Assembly (NCBI GenBank): GCA_035557475.1
Contig: DATMDV010000009.1
Span: 1 to 25,045 of the forward strand
DNA: 25,045 nt
Direction of reading: 5' to 3'
From: JALOLG01 sp035557475
GTDB lineage: Bacteria; Actinomycetota; Acidimicrobiia; Acidimicrobiales; Ilumatobacteraceae
The notes under the pieces were generated by a model. That model was not told the DNA's origin. It searched no databases and was given only the letters and a program-made list of their open reading frames with translations. Positions 15,155 to 23,196 of the stretch are shown one piece after another (positions within the stretch are counted from its first letter, which is position 1; each line of letters opens with the position of its first letter). The translations under genes were made by a program, and so were the position numbers.

Positions 15155-16687
15155 TCAGCTGTCGACGCCGAGGGCGGTGATGGGGTGGGTGTCGTAGGCG
15201 ATGGCGACGTTCTTGGTTTCCATGTAGAAGTCGAACGAGTACTCGGGGCCACCGTCGCGCCCGATGCCGCTGCGTTTGGCGCCGCCGAACGGTGTGGGGA
15301 GGTGGCGCACGTTCTGCGAGTTGACCCAGATCATCCCGACGTCGAGATCGCGTGCGACGCGGTGCGCCCGTCCGGTGTCCCTGGTCCAGACGTAGCCGGC
15401 GAGGCCGTAGTCGGAGTCGTTGGCGATCACCAGCGCTTCGGTCTCGTCGTCGAACGGGACCACGGTGAGGACCGGCCCGAAGATCTCCTCGCGGGCGATG
15501 CGCATCGTGGGTCGGGCGCCGACGAACAGCATCGGGTTGACGTATTGGGAGTCGGGGTCGACCGGATCACCACCGCCGAGGATCACGGTGGCACCTTCGC
15601 TCTCGGCCACCGCCATGTAGCTGCGGACCTTGTCGCGGTGCACGGGATGCACGAGCGGGCCGATCTCGGTCGCCGGGTCGAGCGGATGACCGACCTTCAG
15701 GCTCTTGGCCCGGTCGGTGAGACGGGCCACGAAGTCGTCGTGGATCGAACGTTGCACGAGCAGCCGGCTCGACGACGTGCAGCGCTCGCCGTTGAGGCTG
15801 AAGATCATGAACACCACGGCGTCGAGCGCACGATCCAAGTCGGCGTCGTCGAACACGATCACCGGGTTCTTCCCGCCCAGCTCGAAGTGCATCCGTTTCA
15901 GCGTCGGCGCGCACTGCGCCTGGATCAATGAGCCCGTCGCCGATTCACCGATGAACGCGATCGCCCTGACCGCCGGATGTTCGGTGAGCGCCTTGCCGGC
16001 TGTCTCGCCGGTGCCGTGCACGACGTTCAGCACGCCCGGCGGGAGTCCGGCCTCGAACGCGATCTCGGCGAGCATCGCCGCGGTGCAGGGGCTCCACTCG
16101 GCCGGCTTGTGCACCACGGTGCAGCCGGCCGCCAAGGCCGGGGCGATCTTCCACGTCGACAACATGAACGGCGTGTTCCACGGCGTGATCACACCCACCG
16201 GTCCGACCGCGCGCCGCATCGTGTAGTTGAGGTGGTCGACGTCGGGCATCGAGCGTCCGTTGACGGCATCGGGCGCGTGGTCGGCGAAGAACCGGAAGTT
16301 CTCGGCCCCTCGGATCGCGGCGGCGCTCATGAATCGGATCGGTTGGCCGGTGTCGATGCACTCGACCGCCGCGATCTCGGCGGCACGACGCTCGATCAGA
16401 TCGGCGACTGCCCGCAGGATCTTCTGACGTTGCGCCCCCGAGCGGCCGACCCAGTCGCCGAAGGCATCGGCCGCCGCGCGGCTCGCCGCATCGACGTCGG
16501 CTGCATCACCGGCAGCCACCTCACCCAACAGTGCACCATCGACCGGTGAGTGATTCTCGAATGTCGCACCACTCACGCTGGCGGTGACTTCACCGTTGAC
16601 GAAATGCAGCAACGGTGCGTCAGCGAAACGGCGCAATTGTTCTTGCGCCGTGGCGAGATGCTCGGTGAAGCCTCGTGTCGATGCCAT
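15155..16687 (-). CDS. NAD(P)-dependent aldehyde dehydrogenase (HpaE-like)
   Basis: A 510-aa aldehyde dehydrogenase of normal length that oxidises an aldehyde to its acid. The cofactor fold contains VGVITPWNTPFMLSTWK with the conserved Asn, and GCTVVHKPAEWSP. The general base is E269 in FELGGKNP and the nucleophile C303 in NGERCTSSSRL, 34 residues apart as expected. PFGGAKRSGIGRDGG closes the fold. The NGERCT-S-SRLLVQ and DFYMETKN features most resemble 5-carboxymethyl-2-hydroxymuconate-semialdehyde dehydrogenases (HpaE) and betaine-aldehyde-type enzymes. No other homoprotocatechuate gene is present, so the substrate cannot be fixed. It follows the PhoD-type phosphatase gene after 84 bp; the two need not be functionally linked. 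Confidence 0.93.
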   Translation of the reverse strand: MASTRGFTEHLATAQEQLRRFADAPLLHFVNGEVTASVSGATFENHSPVDGALLGEVAAGDAADVDAASRAAADAFGDWVGRSGAQRQKILRAVADLIERRAAEIAAVECIDTGQPIRFMSAAAIRGAENFRFFADHAPDAVNGRSMPDVDHLNYTMRRAVGPVGVITPWNTPFMLSTWKIAPALAAGCTVVHKPAEWSPCTAAMLAEIAFEAGLPPGVLNVVHGTGETAGKALTEHPAVRAIAFIGESATGSLIQAQCAPTLKRMHFELGGKNPVIVFDDADLDRALDAVVFMIFSLNGERCTSSSRLLVQRSIHDDFVARLTDRAKSLKVGHPLDPATEIGPLVHPVHRDKVRSYMAVAESEGATVILGGGDPVDPDSQYVNPMLFVGARPTMRIAREEIFGPVLTVVPFDDETEALVIANDSDYGLAGYVWTRDTGRAHRVARDLDVGMIWVNSQNVRHLPTPFGGAKRSGIGRDGGPEYSFDFYMETKNVAIAYDTHPITALGVDS

Positions 16688-16771
16688 GCCTCGCCCACTC
16701 TCGCGCAGCGACGATCGGAGTCGGTCAGTGGTCGAGCGCGAATTGGAAGGCGACGATGGTGACGACCCGTG

Positions 16772-18361
16772 TCACCCGACCGCGCCCGGGGTGCCGTCCT
16801 CGACGTAGAACGTGCGCTCGGTGTACCCGGTGGCCCCGGGGTCCACGACACTCGTCACGAACCGCAGGTCGACTTGCAGTTGGTTCTTCGTCACCGTCGT
16901 CTTCATATAGCCGCGGCGATCGCCCTCGTAGTACCTGATGTGCGGGTTGTGCGGAATCATCGGCCTGTAGTACGGACCGTACGGCTCGTCGTCGCCGCCG
17001 GTGGTGATCGCCGGCGTGACGAACTCAGTCGCCACCGTCGGCGCGGCCGGGTCCTTGAAGTCGAGCTTCAGGTCGTTGACGAACGTCGAGTGCCAGTCAC
17101 CGGTGAAGAACACCGGATTTCGCACCCGCTCGTCGACGACGGCGTCGAGCAGGCGCTGGCGCGCCATCGGGTAGCCATCCCACGCGTCGTTCCAGTAGCG
17201 CTCGTTCTCGTACGGGAGATGCTCGAGCTCGGCGAGCAACAACTGCTGGCCGACGATGCTCCACCGAGCGCGGGAATCGTCGAGTCCCTCCTTGACCCAC
17301 CGCTCCTGCCGGCGGCCGAGCATCGTGTAGTCGTCGCCGAGGGCGGCCGCGCAGCGCAAGGATTCGCCGTCGCCGCACGGGTTGTCGGTGCGGTACTGGC
17401 GGTCGTCGAGCATCGTGAACTCGGCCAGGCGGCCATAGTTCAGGCGGCGGTAGATCCGTAGCTCGTCCGCCGGATCGAGCGCGCGCGACAAGCGGATCGG
17501 CAGGTGCTCGTAGAACGCCTGGTACGCGGCAGCACGTCGGGCGCTGAACTCCGGCGACGGGGATCCCCACTCCGGCGCCAGCCCCGAGTAGTCGTTCTGC
17601 ACCTCGTGGTCGTCCCAGACCACGACGAACGGGAAGGCGGCGTGGGCCGCCTGCAGGTCGGGGTCGAGCTTGTGGAGCGTGTGTCGCAGCCGGTACGTGT
17701 GAAGGTCGATCGTCTCGGCGTTGAACGGGGCGGCGGTGTCCACGCCTTCGGTCCGGTTCGACCCGCCGATGAAGTACTCGTACGAGTAGTCGCCGAGATG
17801 GAGAACGAGGTCGAGGTCGTTCTGCACCATGTCGCGGTATGCCGTGTAGTAGCCGCTGGGGAAGTCCTGGCAGGTGGCGACCGCGAACGTGAGCTGACGC
17901 GCCCACTCGTCGTGCGCCGGCGCGGTGCGGAAGTGGCCGATCGTGCTCTCCTCGGCGCCGGTGTGGAACTGGTAGAAGTGGTCGGCGCCGGCGCGCAGAC
18001 CCTTGACCTCGACGTGCACCGAGTGGGCCAGCTCCGCCTTCGCCGACGCCGTGCCCTGCGCCACCACCCGTCGCATGGCGTCGTCGCGGGCGATCCGCCA
18101 GTGCACGGGGATCGTCGCCGTGCCGAGCGCGGTCGGGTCGGCCGGCTCGGGCGCCAGGCGGGTCCACAGCACGATGCCCGAGGCGGTGGGATCACCGGAC
18201 GCGACACCCAACGTGAACGGGTTGTTGGTGAAGCGGTGGGCTGCCTTCAACGTGCTGCCGGGCATGAGCGCCATCGCCATGGCCGACCCGGCACCCCACC
18301 ACACGTACTCCAGGAACCGGCGGCGGTCGACGGACGATGATCTGACAGGCGGTGCGCTCAT
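16772..18361 (-). CDS. PhoD-type alkaline phosphatase/phosphodiesterase, Tat-exported
   Basis: A 529-aa secreted metallophosphatase that releases phosphate from mono- and diesters outside the membrane. The N-terminus has a twin-arginine signal (SSVDRRRFLEYV, then a hydrophobic stretch WWGAGSAMAMALM). The PhoD N-terminal domain starts GVASGDPTASGIVLWTRL. Metal-site segments are visible: LGDYSYEY (D191, Y192), VVWDDHEVQNDY (D250, D251, H252) and FFTGDWHS near the end. Family members use a Ca/Fe centre. ATG 18361 is chosen because GAGGAGG lies about 4 nt upstream and it places the Tat motif at the correct distance; the frame is open further upstream to 18484. No Pho box was convincingly seen. 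Confidence 0.93.
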   Translation of the reverse strand: MSAPPVRSSSVDRRRFLEYVWWGAGSAMAMALMPGSTLKAAHRFTNNPFTLGVASGDPTASGIVLWTRLAPEPADPTALGTATIPVHWRIARDDAMRRVVAQGTASAKAELAHSVHVEVKGLRAGADHFYQFHTGAEESTIGHFRTAPAHDEWARQLTFAVATCQDFPSGYYTAYRDMVQNDLDLVLHLGDYSYEYFIGGSNRTEGVDTAAPFNAETIDLHTYRLRHTLHKLDPDLQAAHAAFPFVVVWDDHEVQNDYSGLAPEWGSPSPEFSARRAAAYQAFYEHLPIRLSRALDPADELRIYRRLNYGRLAEFTMLDDRQYRTDNPCGDGESLRCAAALGDDYTMLGRRQERWVKEGLDDSRARWSIVGQQLLLAELEHLPYENERYWNDAWDGYPMARQRLLDAVVDERVRNPVFFTGDWHSTFVNDLKLDFKDPAAPTVATEFVTPAITTGGDDEPYGPYYRPMIPHNPHIRYYEGDRRGYMKTTVTKNQLQVDLRFVTSVVDPGATGYTERTFYVEDGTPGAVG

Positions 18362-18515
18362 GGGTCCTCCTCGGTGCTGGTGGCAGCGGCCACGATCGCG
18401 GATGCTGATGACGCCCGCCTGAACCCCAAGCAACCCCGGCGTGAACCTGACTTCGGAATCGTCGCGCATCCGATCGACGGGCACGAACGCCCGAGATCCG
18501 TCGTGGCCGTGTGAC

Positions 18516-19220
18516 TCAGGTGGAGTCCCGCATCCGCGCGCGTCGCGTCAGCTCGACGCGGACCGCATGCGGCGCCGGCTCGACGACCGTCGTCTCGTCC
18601 GTCGCGTCGTCATGGCGGAGAAACGCATCGTGTAGTTCGATCGCGAGAACGGCGCGCTGCGTAGTCGACGACCCACTGCTGCGCGGGAGCAGGTCGGGGT
18701 GGCCGTCGAGGAATGTGGCGGCCGCGCGGACAGCGGCATGTCGGGTGTGGTCGGCCGGAGTGGGGTAGCTGAACCGCCACCGCTGGGCGCGCCGGTCGAT
18801 CAGGACCTTGTCGACGTCGTCGATGCCGAGCCCGGCGGCGGGGAAGATCCGGCAGTCGTACGTGCGACAGGTCGCCGGGCGGTGGTCGTAGATCGAGCAC
18901 TGGTCGTCGATCAGCATCGGGCAGTGCCCGTGCTCGTCGTAGCCGAGGACGACGTGGCCGCTGGGAAGCCCCGGCGCGGGGAACATCAACTCGGCCGGGA
19001 TGTGCGACCGCGTCTCGGTCTCGTCCGGTCCGATGTGGATGAACTGGAACGACGTGCAACAGGCGGTGCATTCGCCGCACGGCACAGCGGATTGTCCGCC
19101 GCGCAGCGCACCCAGCATGAGGGTCACCCACGCCGAGAAGTCGCCGGCCGGCAAGTCGGACTCGTCGCTCATCTCCGCGTCGGCCAACGGATTCATCGCC
19201 AGATCATCGCGGATCACCAT
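18516..19220 (-). CDS. YkgJ-family cysteine-cluster protein
   Basis: A 234-aa cytoplasmic protein with the YkgJ/CxxCxxCC cluster: C48-x2-C51-x2-C54-C55, then HCPMLIDDQCSIYDHRP and TCRTYDCRIFP. These cysteines are proposed to bind zinc or an iron-sulfur cluster; the exact role of the family is unknown. The C-terminal ~90 residues are helical and charged, ending in a basic stretch. The start at ATG 19220 is 6 nt after the VOC gene stop, implying an operon. No clear Shine-Dalgarno is seen, and in-frame ATGs at residues 9 and 17 are alternatives. It ends 154 bp before the PhoD-type gene start. Confidence 0.87.
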   Translation of the reverse strand: MVIRDDLAMNPLADAEMSDESDLPAGDFSAWVTLMLGALRGGQSAVPCGECTACCTSFQFIHIGPDETETRSHIPAELMFPAPGLPSGHVVLGYDEHGHCPMLIDDQCSIYDHRPATCRTYDCRIFPAAGLGIDDVDKVLIDRRAQRWRFSYPTPADHTRHAAVRAAATFLDGHPDLLPRSSGSSTTQRAVLAIELHDAFLRHDDATDETTVVEPAPHAVRVELTRRARMRDST

Positions 19221-19226
19221 CGACGA

Positions 19227-19604
19227 TCAGGACCGCTCCGACCAGAGCTCGATCCGGTGGCCCTCGGGGTCGTGGCAGTACAGCACGTTCGCGTCCCAAC
19301 GAGTTCGGATCTCGGTGACCTCGACGCCGCTGGCTTGCAGCTGGGTGTGGGCGTGGTCGAGGTCGGGAACGTGCCAGGTCAGGGTGACGCCTTGTCCGTG
19401 AACGGCCGCCATCGTCGCCCGCGAGGCATCGGCGATGCTGAGAAACGACGACGACGTGAGCTCGAACTCCACGAACCAGTCGTTGTGGAACGCAACCGGC
19501 AGGGCGAGGACCGACTCGTAGAACGCGACCGTCTCGGTCCACTGATCGCAGTACAGCACTGTGTTCGTCCGGTCGATGGCCAGGAGCGGCTGATGTGTTG
19601 TCAT
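19227..19604 (-). CDS. VOC-superfamily (glyoxalase/bleomycin-resistance-like) protein
   Basis: A 125-aa single-module VOC protein of beta-alpha-beta-beta-beta pattern repeated twice. The first half has TVLYCDQWTETVAFYESVLALP and the second HVPDLDHAHTQLQASGVEV. The end DPEGHRIELWSE carries the conserved metal-ligand Glu. Members include glyoxalases, dioxygenases and resistance binding proteins, and the sequence does not identify which. ATG 19604 gives the canonical length; an in-frame GTG two codons earlier (19610) is possible. The frame remains open far upstream, but that part is the antisense of the MFS gene and lacks coding character. It is the first gene of a two-gene unit with the YkgJ-like protein and divergent from the MFS exporter at 120 bp. 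Confidence 0.88.
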   Translation of the reverse strand: MTTHQPLLAIDRTNTVLYCDQWTETVAFYESVLALPVAFHNDWFVEFELTSSSFLSIADASRATMAAVHGQGVTLTWHVPDLDHAHTQLQASGVEVTEIRTRWDANVLYCHDPEGHRIELWSERS

Positions 19605-19724
19605 CGGCACTGAGCTTCGCCGACCTGACACGCCGGAGCCAGGTCCGATACGCCTTATCTGCGGCTCTGTTGACTCGCGCCGGAGCGGAACCGGGCGCGC
19701 GGGGTCGGGCATGATGGTCGACGG

Positions 19725-21017
19725 ATGAGTGCGACGTCGGCTTCGTTGCGCGCCGAGCCGACGTTCGTGCGCTGGGCATCTGCCGAAGGTGTCTCGATGC
19801 TCGGGACGGCCGTCAGCAGCGTCGTCCTGCCGCTCGTCGTGTACCAGACCACCGGTTCGGCGGCGCAGACCGGGGCGCTGTTCGCGCTGCGGGTCGTGCC
19901 GTACCTGGTGTTCGGCCTCGTCGCCGGCCCGGTCGCCGATCGCGGCGATCGTCGTCGTCTGATCATCGGCGGCAACCTCGTCGAGGGCACGCTGGTGGCG
20001 ACGATCCCGATCGCCCATCTCCTGGGTGTGCTCACCATCGGCCAGATCTACGTCGTGGCACTGCTCGCGGCGACGGCCTTCGTGTTCTCGGACGCGGCCG
20101 TGTTCGGCGCTGTGCCGGCGCTCGTCGGACCCGAGCGGCTCGCCGCTGCCAACGGGTTCCTGTCGACGCTGTCGGCCGGCTCCGAGATCGTGGGTCCCGT
20201 GATCGCCGGGGCGCTCGTCGCCGCAATCGGCGCGACGAACGCGATCTGGATCGACGCCGCCAGCTTCTTCGCGGCCGCCGCCGTCCAGTCCACCATCCGG
20301 TCGTCGTTCCGCGAGCCGCGCGATGCATCGGCGGTCGCCGAAGGAATCCGCGCCACCCTGCGTCGGGCGTCGCGCTTCATCCGCAGCGATCGAACCGTCG
20401 CCACCCTGCTGCTCGCGGGCTTCGGCAACTCGTTCGCATTCGGCACGGTGATCGGTCTGCTCGTCCCGTACGCCGTCGAGGAGATCGGTGTTCCCGCCGA
20501 CGACGGCCGGATCGGCTTGCTCTACGGTGCGCTCGGGGTCGGCAGCCTCGCCGCCGGCCTGTTGTTCGCACGTGTCTTCCGTCCCGGCCGGATCAAGGTG
20601 CTCACCCCGGGCGCGCTCGTGCTCGCGGGAGGGCTTGTCGCCGTCCTCGCCGCCAATACCCGGTGGGTCACCGCGCTCATCGCGATCGCGCTGTTCGCGT
20701 GGGCGATCATGACGGCAGTCATCGTCGGCATCACCTACCGGCAACTCGCGGCACCCGATGATCTGCGATCGAGCGTGAACGTGATCGGTCGGATGATCGC
20801 ATGGGGTGGCCAGCCGTTCGGCGCCGCAGCCGGCGCCGCGATCTCGGCGACTGCCGACGTCCCGACCGCTTATTCCGTCGCGGCGGTGATCATGCTGGTG
20901 TCCGGTGTGGGCGCGGCCATCGCCCTCCGAACGGCGGATGGCGGCCGATCAGCCGCCGCCGCGTACGAGCGTCGCCTCGACGGGCGCGTCGCCGACGTCC
21001 GAGACGCCGGTCAGTAG
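19725..21017 (+). CDS. MFS transporter (EntS/MFS_3-like exporter)
   Basis: A 430-aa major-facilitator transporter with about twelve membrane helices in two halves, joined by a cytoplasmic loop near residues 190-225. Motif A is present between helices 2 and 3 as GPVADRGDRRR. The N-terminal pattern (FVRWASAEGVSMLGTAVSSVVLP) resembles the MFS_3 group of siderophore and drug exporters, such as EntS. Export of a small molecule by proton antiport is expected; the substrate is unknown. The last 69 nt overlap, on the opposite strand, the 3' end of the truncated-globin gene, with no room for a terminator between the stops. Confidence 0.9.
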   Translation: MSATSASLRAEPTFVRWASAEGVSMLGTAVSSVVLPLVVYQTTGSAAQTGALFALRVVPYLVFGLVAGPVADRGDRRRLIIGGNLVEGTLVATIPIAHLLGVLTIGQIYVVALLAATAFVFSDAAVFGAVPALVGPERLAAANGFLSTLSAGSEIVGPVIAGALVAAIGATNAIWIDAASFFAAAAVQSTIRSSFREPRDASAVAEGIRATLRRASRFIRSDRTVATLLLAGFGNSFAFGTVIGLLVPYAVEEIGVPADDGRIGLLYGALGVGSLAAGLLFARVFRPGRIKVLTPGALVLAGGLVAVLAANTRWVTALIAIALFAWAIMTAVIVGITYRQLAAPDDLRSSVNVIGRMIAWGGQPFGAAAGAAISATADVPTAYSVAAVIMLVSGVGAAIALRTADGGRSAAAAYERRLDGRVADVRDAGQ

Positions 21018-21431
21018 TCGGCGCAGCGCGGCGGCCATCTTGCGCGCCCGGGCCTTGGCCAGTTCGGCGACGGGCCCGCTGAACGAGTTGTCGATCGTGT
21101 TCTCGAAGAGCTCGAGCCAGCGTTCGTAGTGCTCCGCCATGAACGGCGAACGGGCATTCACGGACTCGTGCGCCCGCAACGGGTTGCCGGTGTAATCACG
21201 GTCTCCGAACAACTGCCACGACCAGAAGTCGACGAGCGTCTCGATGTGGGCGTTCCAGTTCATCTGGGTGGCAGCGAAGACCGGTCCCAGCACGTCGTCC
21301 ATCGCCGCCTGCCGGTAGAAGTCGCGGACGAAGTGTTCGACGTCGGCGCGATCGACGATGTCGAGCTCGGGTGTCGCGAACAGGTGCGCCCAGCACGCCG
21401 GATCTCCGCCCTCGTCGATGGGCCTCGTCAT
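20949..21431 (-). CDS. Group III truncated hemoglobin
   Basis: A 160-aa globin of the group III (trHb3, CtrHb-like) class, cytoplasmic and heme-binding. It shows FVRDFYRQAAMDDVLGPVF with the B10 Tyr. NWNAHIETLVDFWSWQLFG follows as the E helix, then GNPLRAHESV with the proximal His, and HYERWLELFENTIDNSFSG with the G-helix Trp; the order and spacing are typical. The ATG overlaps the stop of the Ric gene by 4 nt (ATGA), so the two are translationally coupled. Pairing with an iron-sulfur repair protein supports a role in nitric-oxide or nitrosative stress, although trHb3 function is poorly settled. Its 3' end overlaps the MFS gene by 69 nt. Confidence 0.93.
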   Translation of the reverse strand: MTRPIDEGGDPACWAHLFATPELDIVDRADVEHFVRDFYRQAAMDDVLGPVFAATQMNWNAHIETLVDFWSWQLFGDRDYTGNPLRAHESVNARSPFMAEHYERWLELFENTIDNSFSGPVAELAKARARKMAAALRRLLTGVSDVGDAPVEATLVRGGG

Positions 21432-22147
21432 CGGCCAGCCCCGCCGCGCTCGGTCTCCATGCGCTCCACCAACGGGAACAACAGGTTGTTCTCCTTGTGG
21501 ATGTGGAGGTGGGTGTCGGCTTCGAGGTCGGCGAGCGCCGCGAAGCAGGCCACATACGACGCGCAACCGTCAGCGGGCGCCTCGTACTCGTTGCTGAGGC
21601 GACGAAGTTCGGCGAGCAGCTCGCCGACTTGGTCGTGCTCGCGCAGCATCACCGAGATCGGATTTCGCAAACTTCCACACGAGAACGACGGCGCGGATCG
21701 AGCACTGGAGAGCTCGCGGATCATCGGGAACAGCACCTGCTCCTCTTTCGACATGTGCGGTTCGAGGTCGGCGCGGGTCGCCTCGAAACACGCCGCGATC
21801 GCGTGCAGCTCGGGATGGCGCGCACCGTGAACCGACACGACCTTGGCGACGAGCGCGGACAGCCGTGGCATCTCGTCCCACAGGTAGCGGTGGTGCGTGG
21901 CCTCGAGATGATCGACAAGGTCCGCCGGGCCCATCGTGGACCACGCTTCTGGCGCGGCGGGCATCGAAGCAGCGCGCAGCTCGGACACGGTGACCGCCGG
22001 GTCGAGACCGATGCCCTGACATGCGTCGGCCAGGGTGTGCCCGCCGCCGCAGCAGTAGTCCAGGCCACGGCGTTCGAACTCGCGGGCCAGTTCGGGGTTC
22101 GCGTTCACGAGCGCACCCAACGTCATCTGTGGATCGATCGCCACCAT
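21428..22147 (-). CDS. ric: Iron-sulfur cluster repair di-iron protein (Ric/YtfE/ScdA)
   Basis: A 239-aa cytoplasmic di-iron protein that repairs iron-sulfur clusters damaged by nitric oxide or peroxide. The ScdA_N domain has DYCCGGG (Cys32, Cys33). The hemerythrin-like domain follows with THHRYLWDEM, the EPHMSKEEQVLFPMI helix, LREHDQVGELL, and THLHIHKENNLLFPLVER, so the His/Glu metal ligands appear complete. ATG 22147 is preferred: GGAG lies about 8 nt upstream and the protein then starts just before MTLGALVNANPEL, as in homologues. ATG 22186 in the same frame would add 13 residues but has no Shine-Dalgarno. The next gene, a truncated globin, overlaps by 4 nt. Confidence 0.93.
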   Translation of the reverse strand: MVAIDPQMTLGALVNANPELAREFERRGLDYCCGGGHTLADACQGIGLDPAVTVSELRAASMPAAPEAWSTMGPADLVDHLEATHHRYLWDEMPRLSALVAKVVSVHGARHPELHAIAACFEATRADLEPHMSKEEQVLFPMIRELSSARSAPSFSCGSLRNPISVMLREHDQVGELLAELRRLSNEYEAPADGCASYVACFAALADLEADTHLHIHKENNLLFPLVERMETERGGAGR

Positions 22148-22334
22148 CACGCCAGCTCCGCCCGCCGGGTTGATCTCGAGTCGCATAGTGAGAGACTTAT
22201 CGACCGCCGGGCCTGAACGCCAGGGCACAAGGTCCCGCGTCCCCCGCAGCTCACCCATCCTGGCTCGAGTGAACCGACGACCTTACCGCCCACCGGGGTA
22301 GAGTCGATGGTACGACGATGATAAAGAGGCGGCG

Positions 22335-22568
22335 ATGAGCGACACCACCGGGCACAACACGATCACCGTGACCCGAGTCGAGGTGATCGATGCCATCGAG
22401 ACGGCCTTCAAGAAGGCACCGCTGACCAAAGAAGACCTCGTCGCCGCCGCCGAGCACGCTGGAGTGCGACGGCCGATCATCGACCTGCTCGAACGTCTGC
22501 CGCGCCGCATCTACCGGCGCCCCGCCGACATGTGGGACGAGCTTCCCGCGGTACCGATCGAGCACTGA
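22335..22568 (+). CDS. DUF2795-family small protein
   Basis: A 77-aa soluble protein matching the DUF2795 pattern, common in actinobacteria: a helix with KEDLVAAAEHAGV, then DLLERLPRRIYRRPADMWDEL. The central L-x-x-L-P-x-R-x-Y signature is clear. Biochemical function of the family is unknown; the compact helical fold suggests a small DNA- or protein-interacting module. Shine-Dalgarno AGAGG is about 6 nt before the ATG. It is divergent from the Ric gene across a short promoter gap, but no shared regulator site was recognised. Confidence 0.82.
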   Translation: MSDTTGHNTITVTRVEVIDAIETAFKKAPLTKEDLVAAAEHAGVRRPIIDLLERLPRRIYRRPADMWDELPAVPIEH

Positions 22569-22656
22569 CCGGGAGACCTCACCGGGGCCGTTCGCAACCC
22601 GTCGACGGCACCCGCGCGACACGAAGTCCCGCGGCGACCCGCGCCGTCGTGACAGG

Positions 22657-23136
22657 ATGGGTCTGATGTTGGGGTATCTGCACCTGCTCGTCACGCCCGT
22701 GCCGGGCGAGCCCGGGAACGACACCGGCTCCACCATCCGAGGTGTGTGGGACAACCTGCGCGAAAACGGCTATCAGACCGGCACGGCGTTGATCGTTGCC
22801 ACCGTCGCGATCATCGCCCTCGTCAACATCAAGGCCAAGCCGTACGTGTCGGTCCCGGTGACGATCGGTGCGTTCTGGGCGGGATGGCTGGGCTGGAACA
22901 CGTTCACCAGGCAGAACAACCCGCTCTTCCCCGGCGACGTCCGTGCCCTCGAGCTGTGGGACATCGCGTTCGAGAGCGACACGTCGTTCCTGGTGGTCGT
23001 GATCGTCGCCTGCGCCGCCGCCGTGTTCGTCTGGCGCAAGTCGGTCAGCGGGCTCGGCAAGATCGCGCTCGTGGTCGGAGTCGTCCTCGGCGCCTCGTTC
23101 GTCTACAACATCGTCCAGTCCGTCCGCACCACCTGA
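22657..23136 (+). CDS. Small multi-pass membrane protein, hypothetical
   Basis: A 159-aa protein with four hydrophobic segments, near residues 43-57, 64-80, 108-124 and 132-150, and a hydrophilic N-terminal region rich in Gly, Asn and Asp. A conserved-looking loop NTFTRQNNPLFPGD sits between helices two and three. No family recognised. Start is ATG 22657 or ATG 22666; neither has a strong Shine-Dalgarno (GACAGG lies just before the first). Codon bias supports translation. It ends shortly before a strong hairpin terminator. Confidence 0.75.
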   Translation: MGLMLGYLHLLVTPVPGEPGNDTGSTIRGVWDNLRENGYQTGTALIVATVAIIALVNIKAKPYVSVPVTIGAFWAGWLGWNTFTRQNNPLFPGDVRALELWDIAFESDTSFLVVVIVACAAAVFVWRKSVSGLGKIALVVGVVLGASFVYNIVQSVRTT

Positions 23137-23152
23137 CCCCGACCCGATCTCG

Positions 23153-23187
23153 TGAAGTTTCGGCGCCCTGGGAACGCCGAAACTTCA
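23153..23187. terminator. Bidirectional hairpin terminator
   Basis: A perfect 13-bp inverted repeat, TGAAGTTTCGGCG at 23153-23165 and its complement at 23175-23187, flanks a 9-nt loop. It falls in the 60-bp gap between two convergent genes (stops at 23136 and 23197), so it can serve both strands. The stem includes A/T runs (AAGTTT/AAACTT) instead of a separate U tract. Confidence 0.82.
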
Positions 23188-23196
23188 GGAGATCGC

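Noticed and set aside
19605..20744. Upstream extension of the VOC frame across the MFS region
   Set aside because: The extension is antisense to the MFS gene and compositionally biased; the VOC domain needs only the part from 19604.
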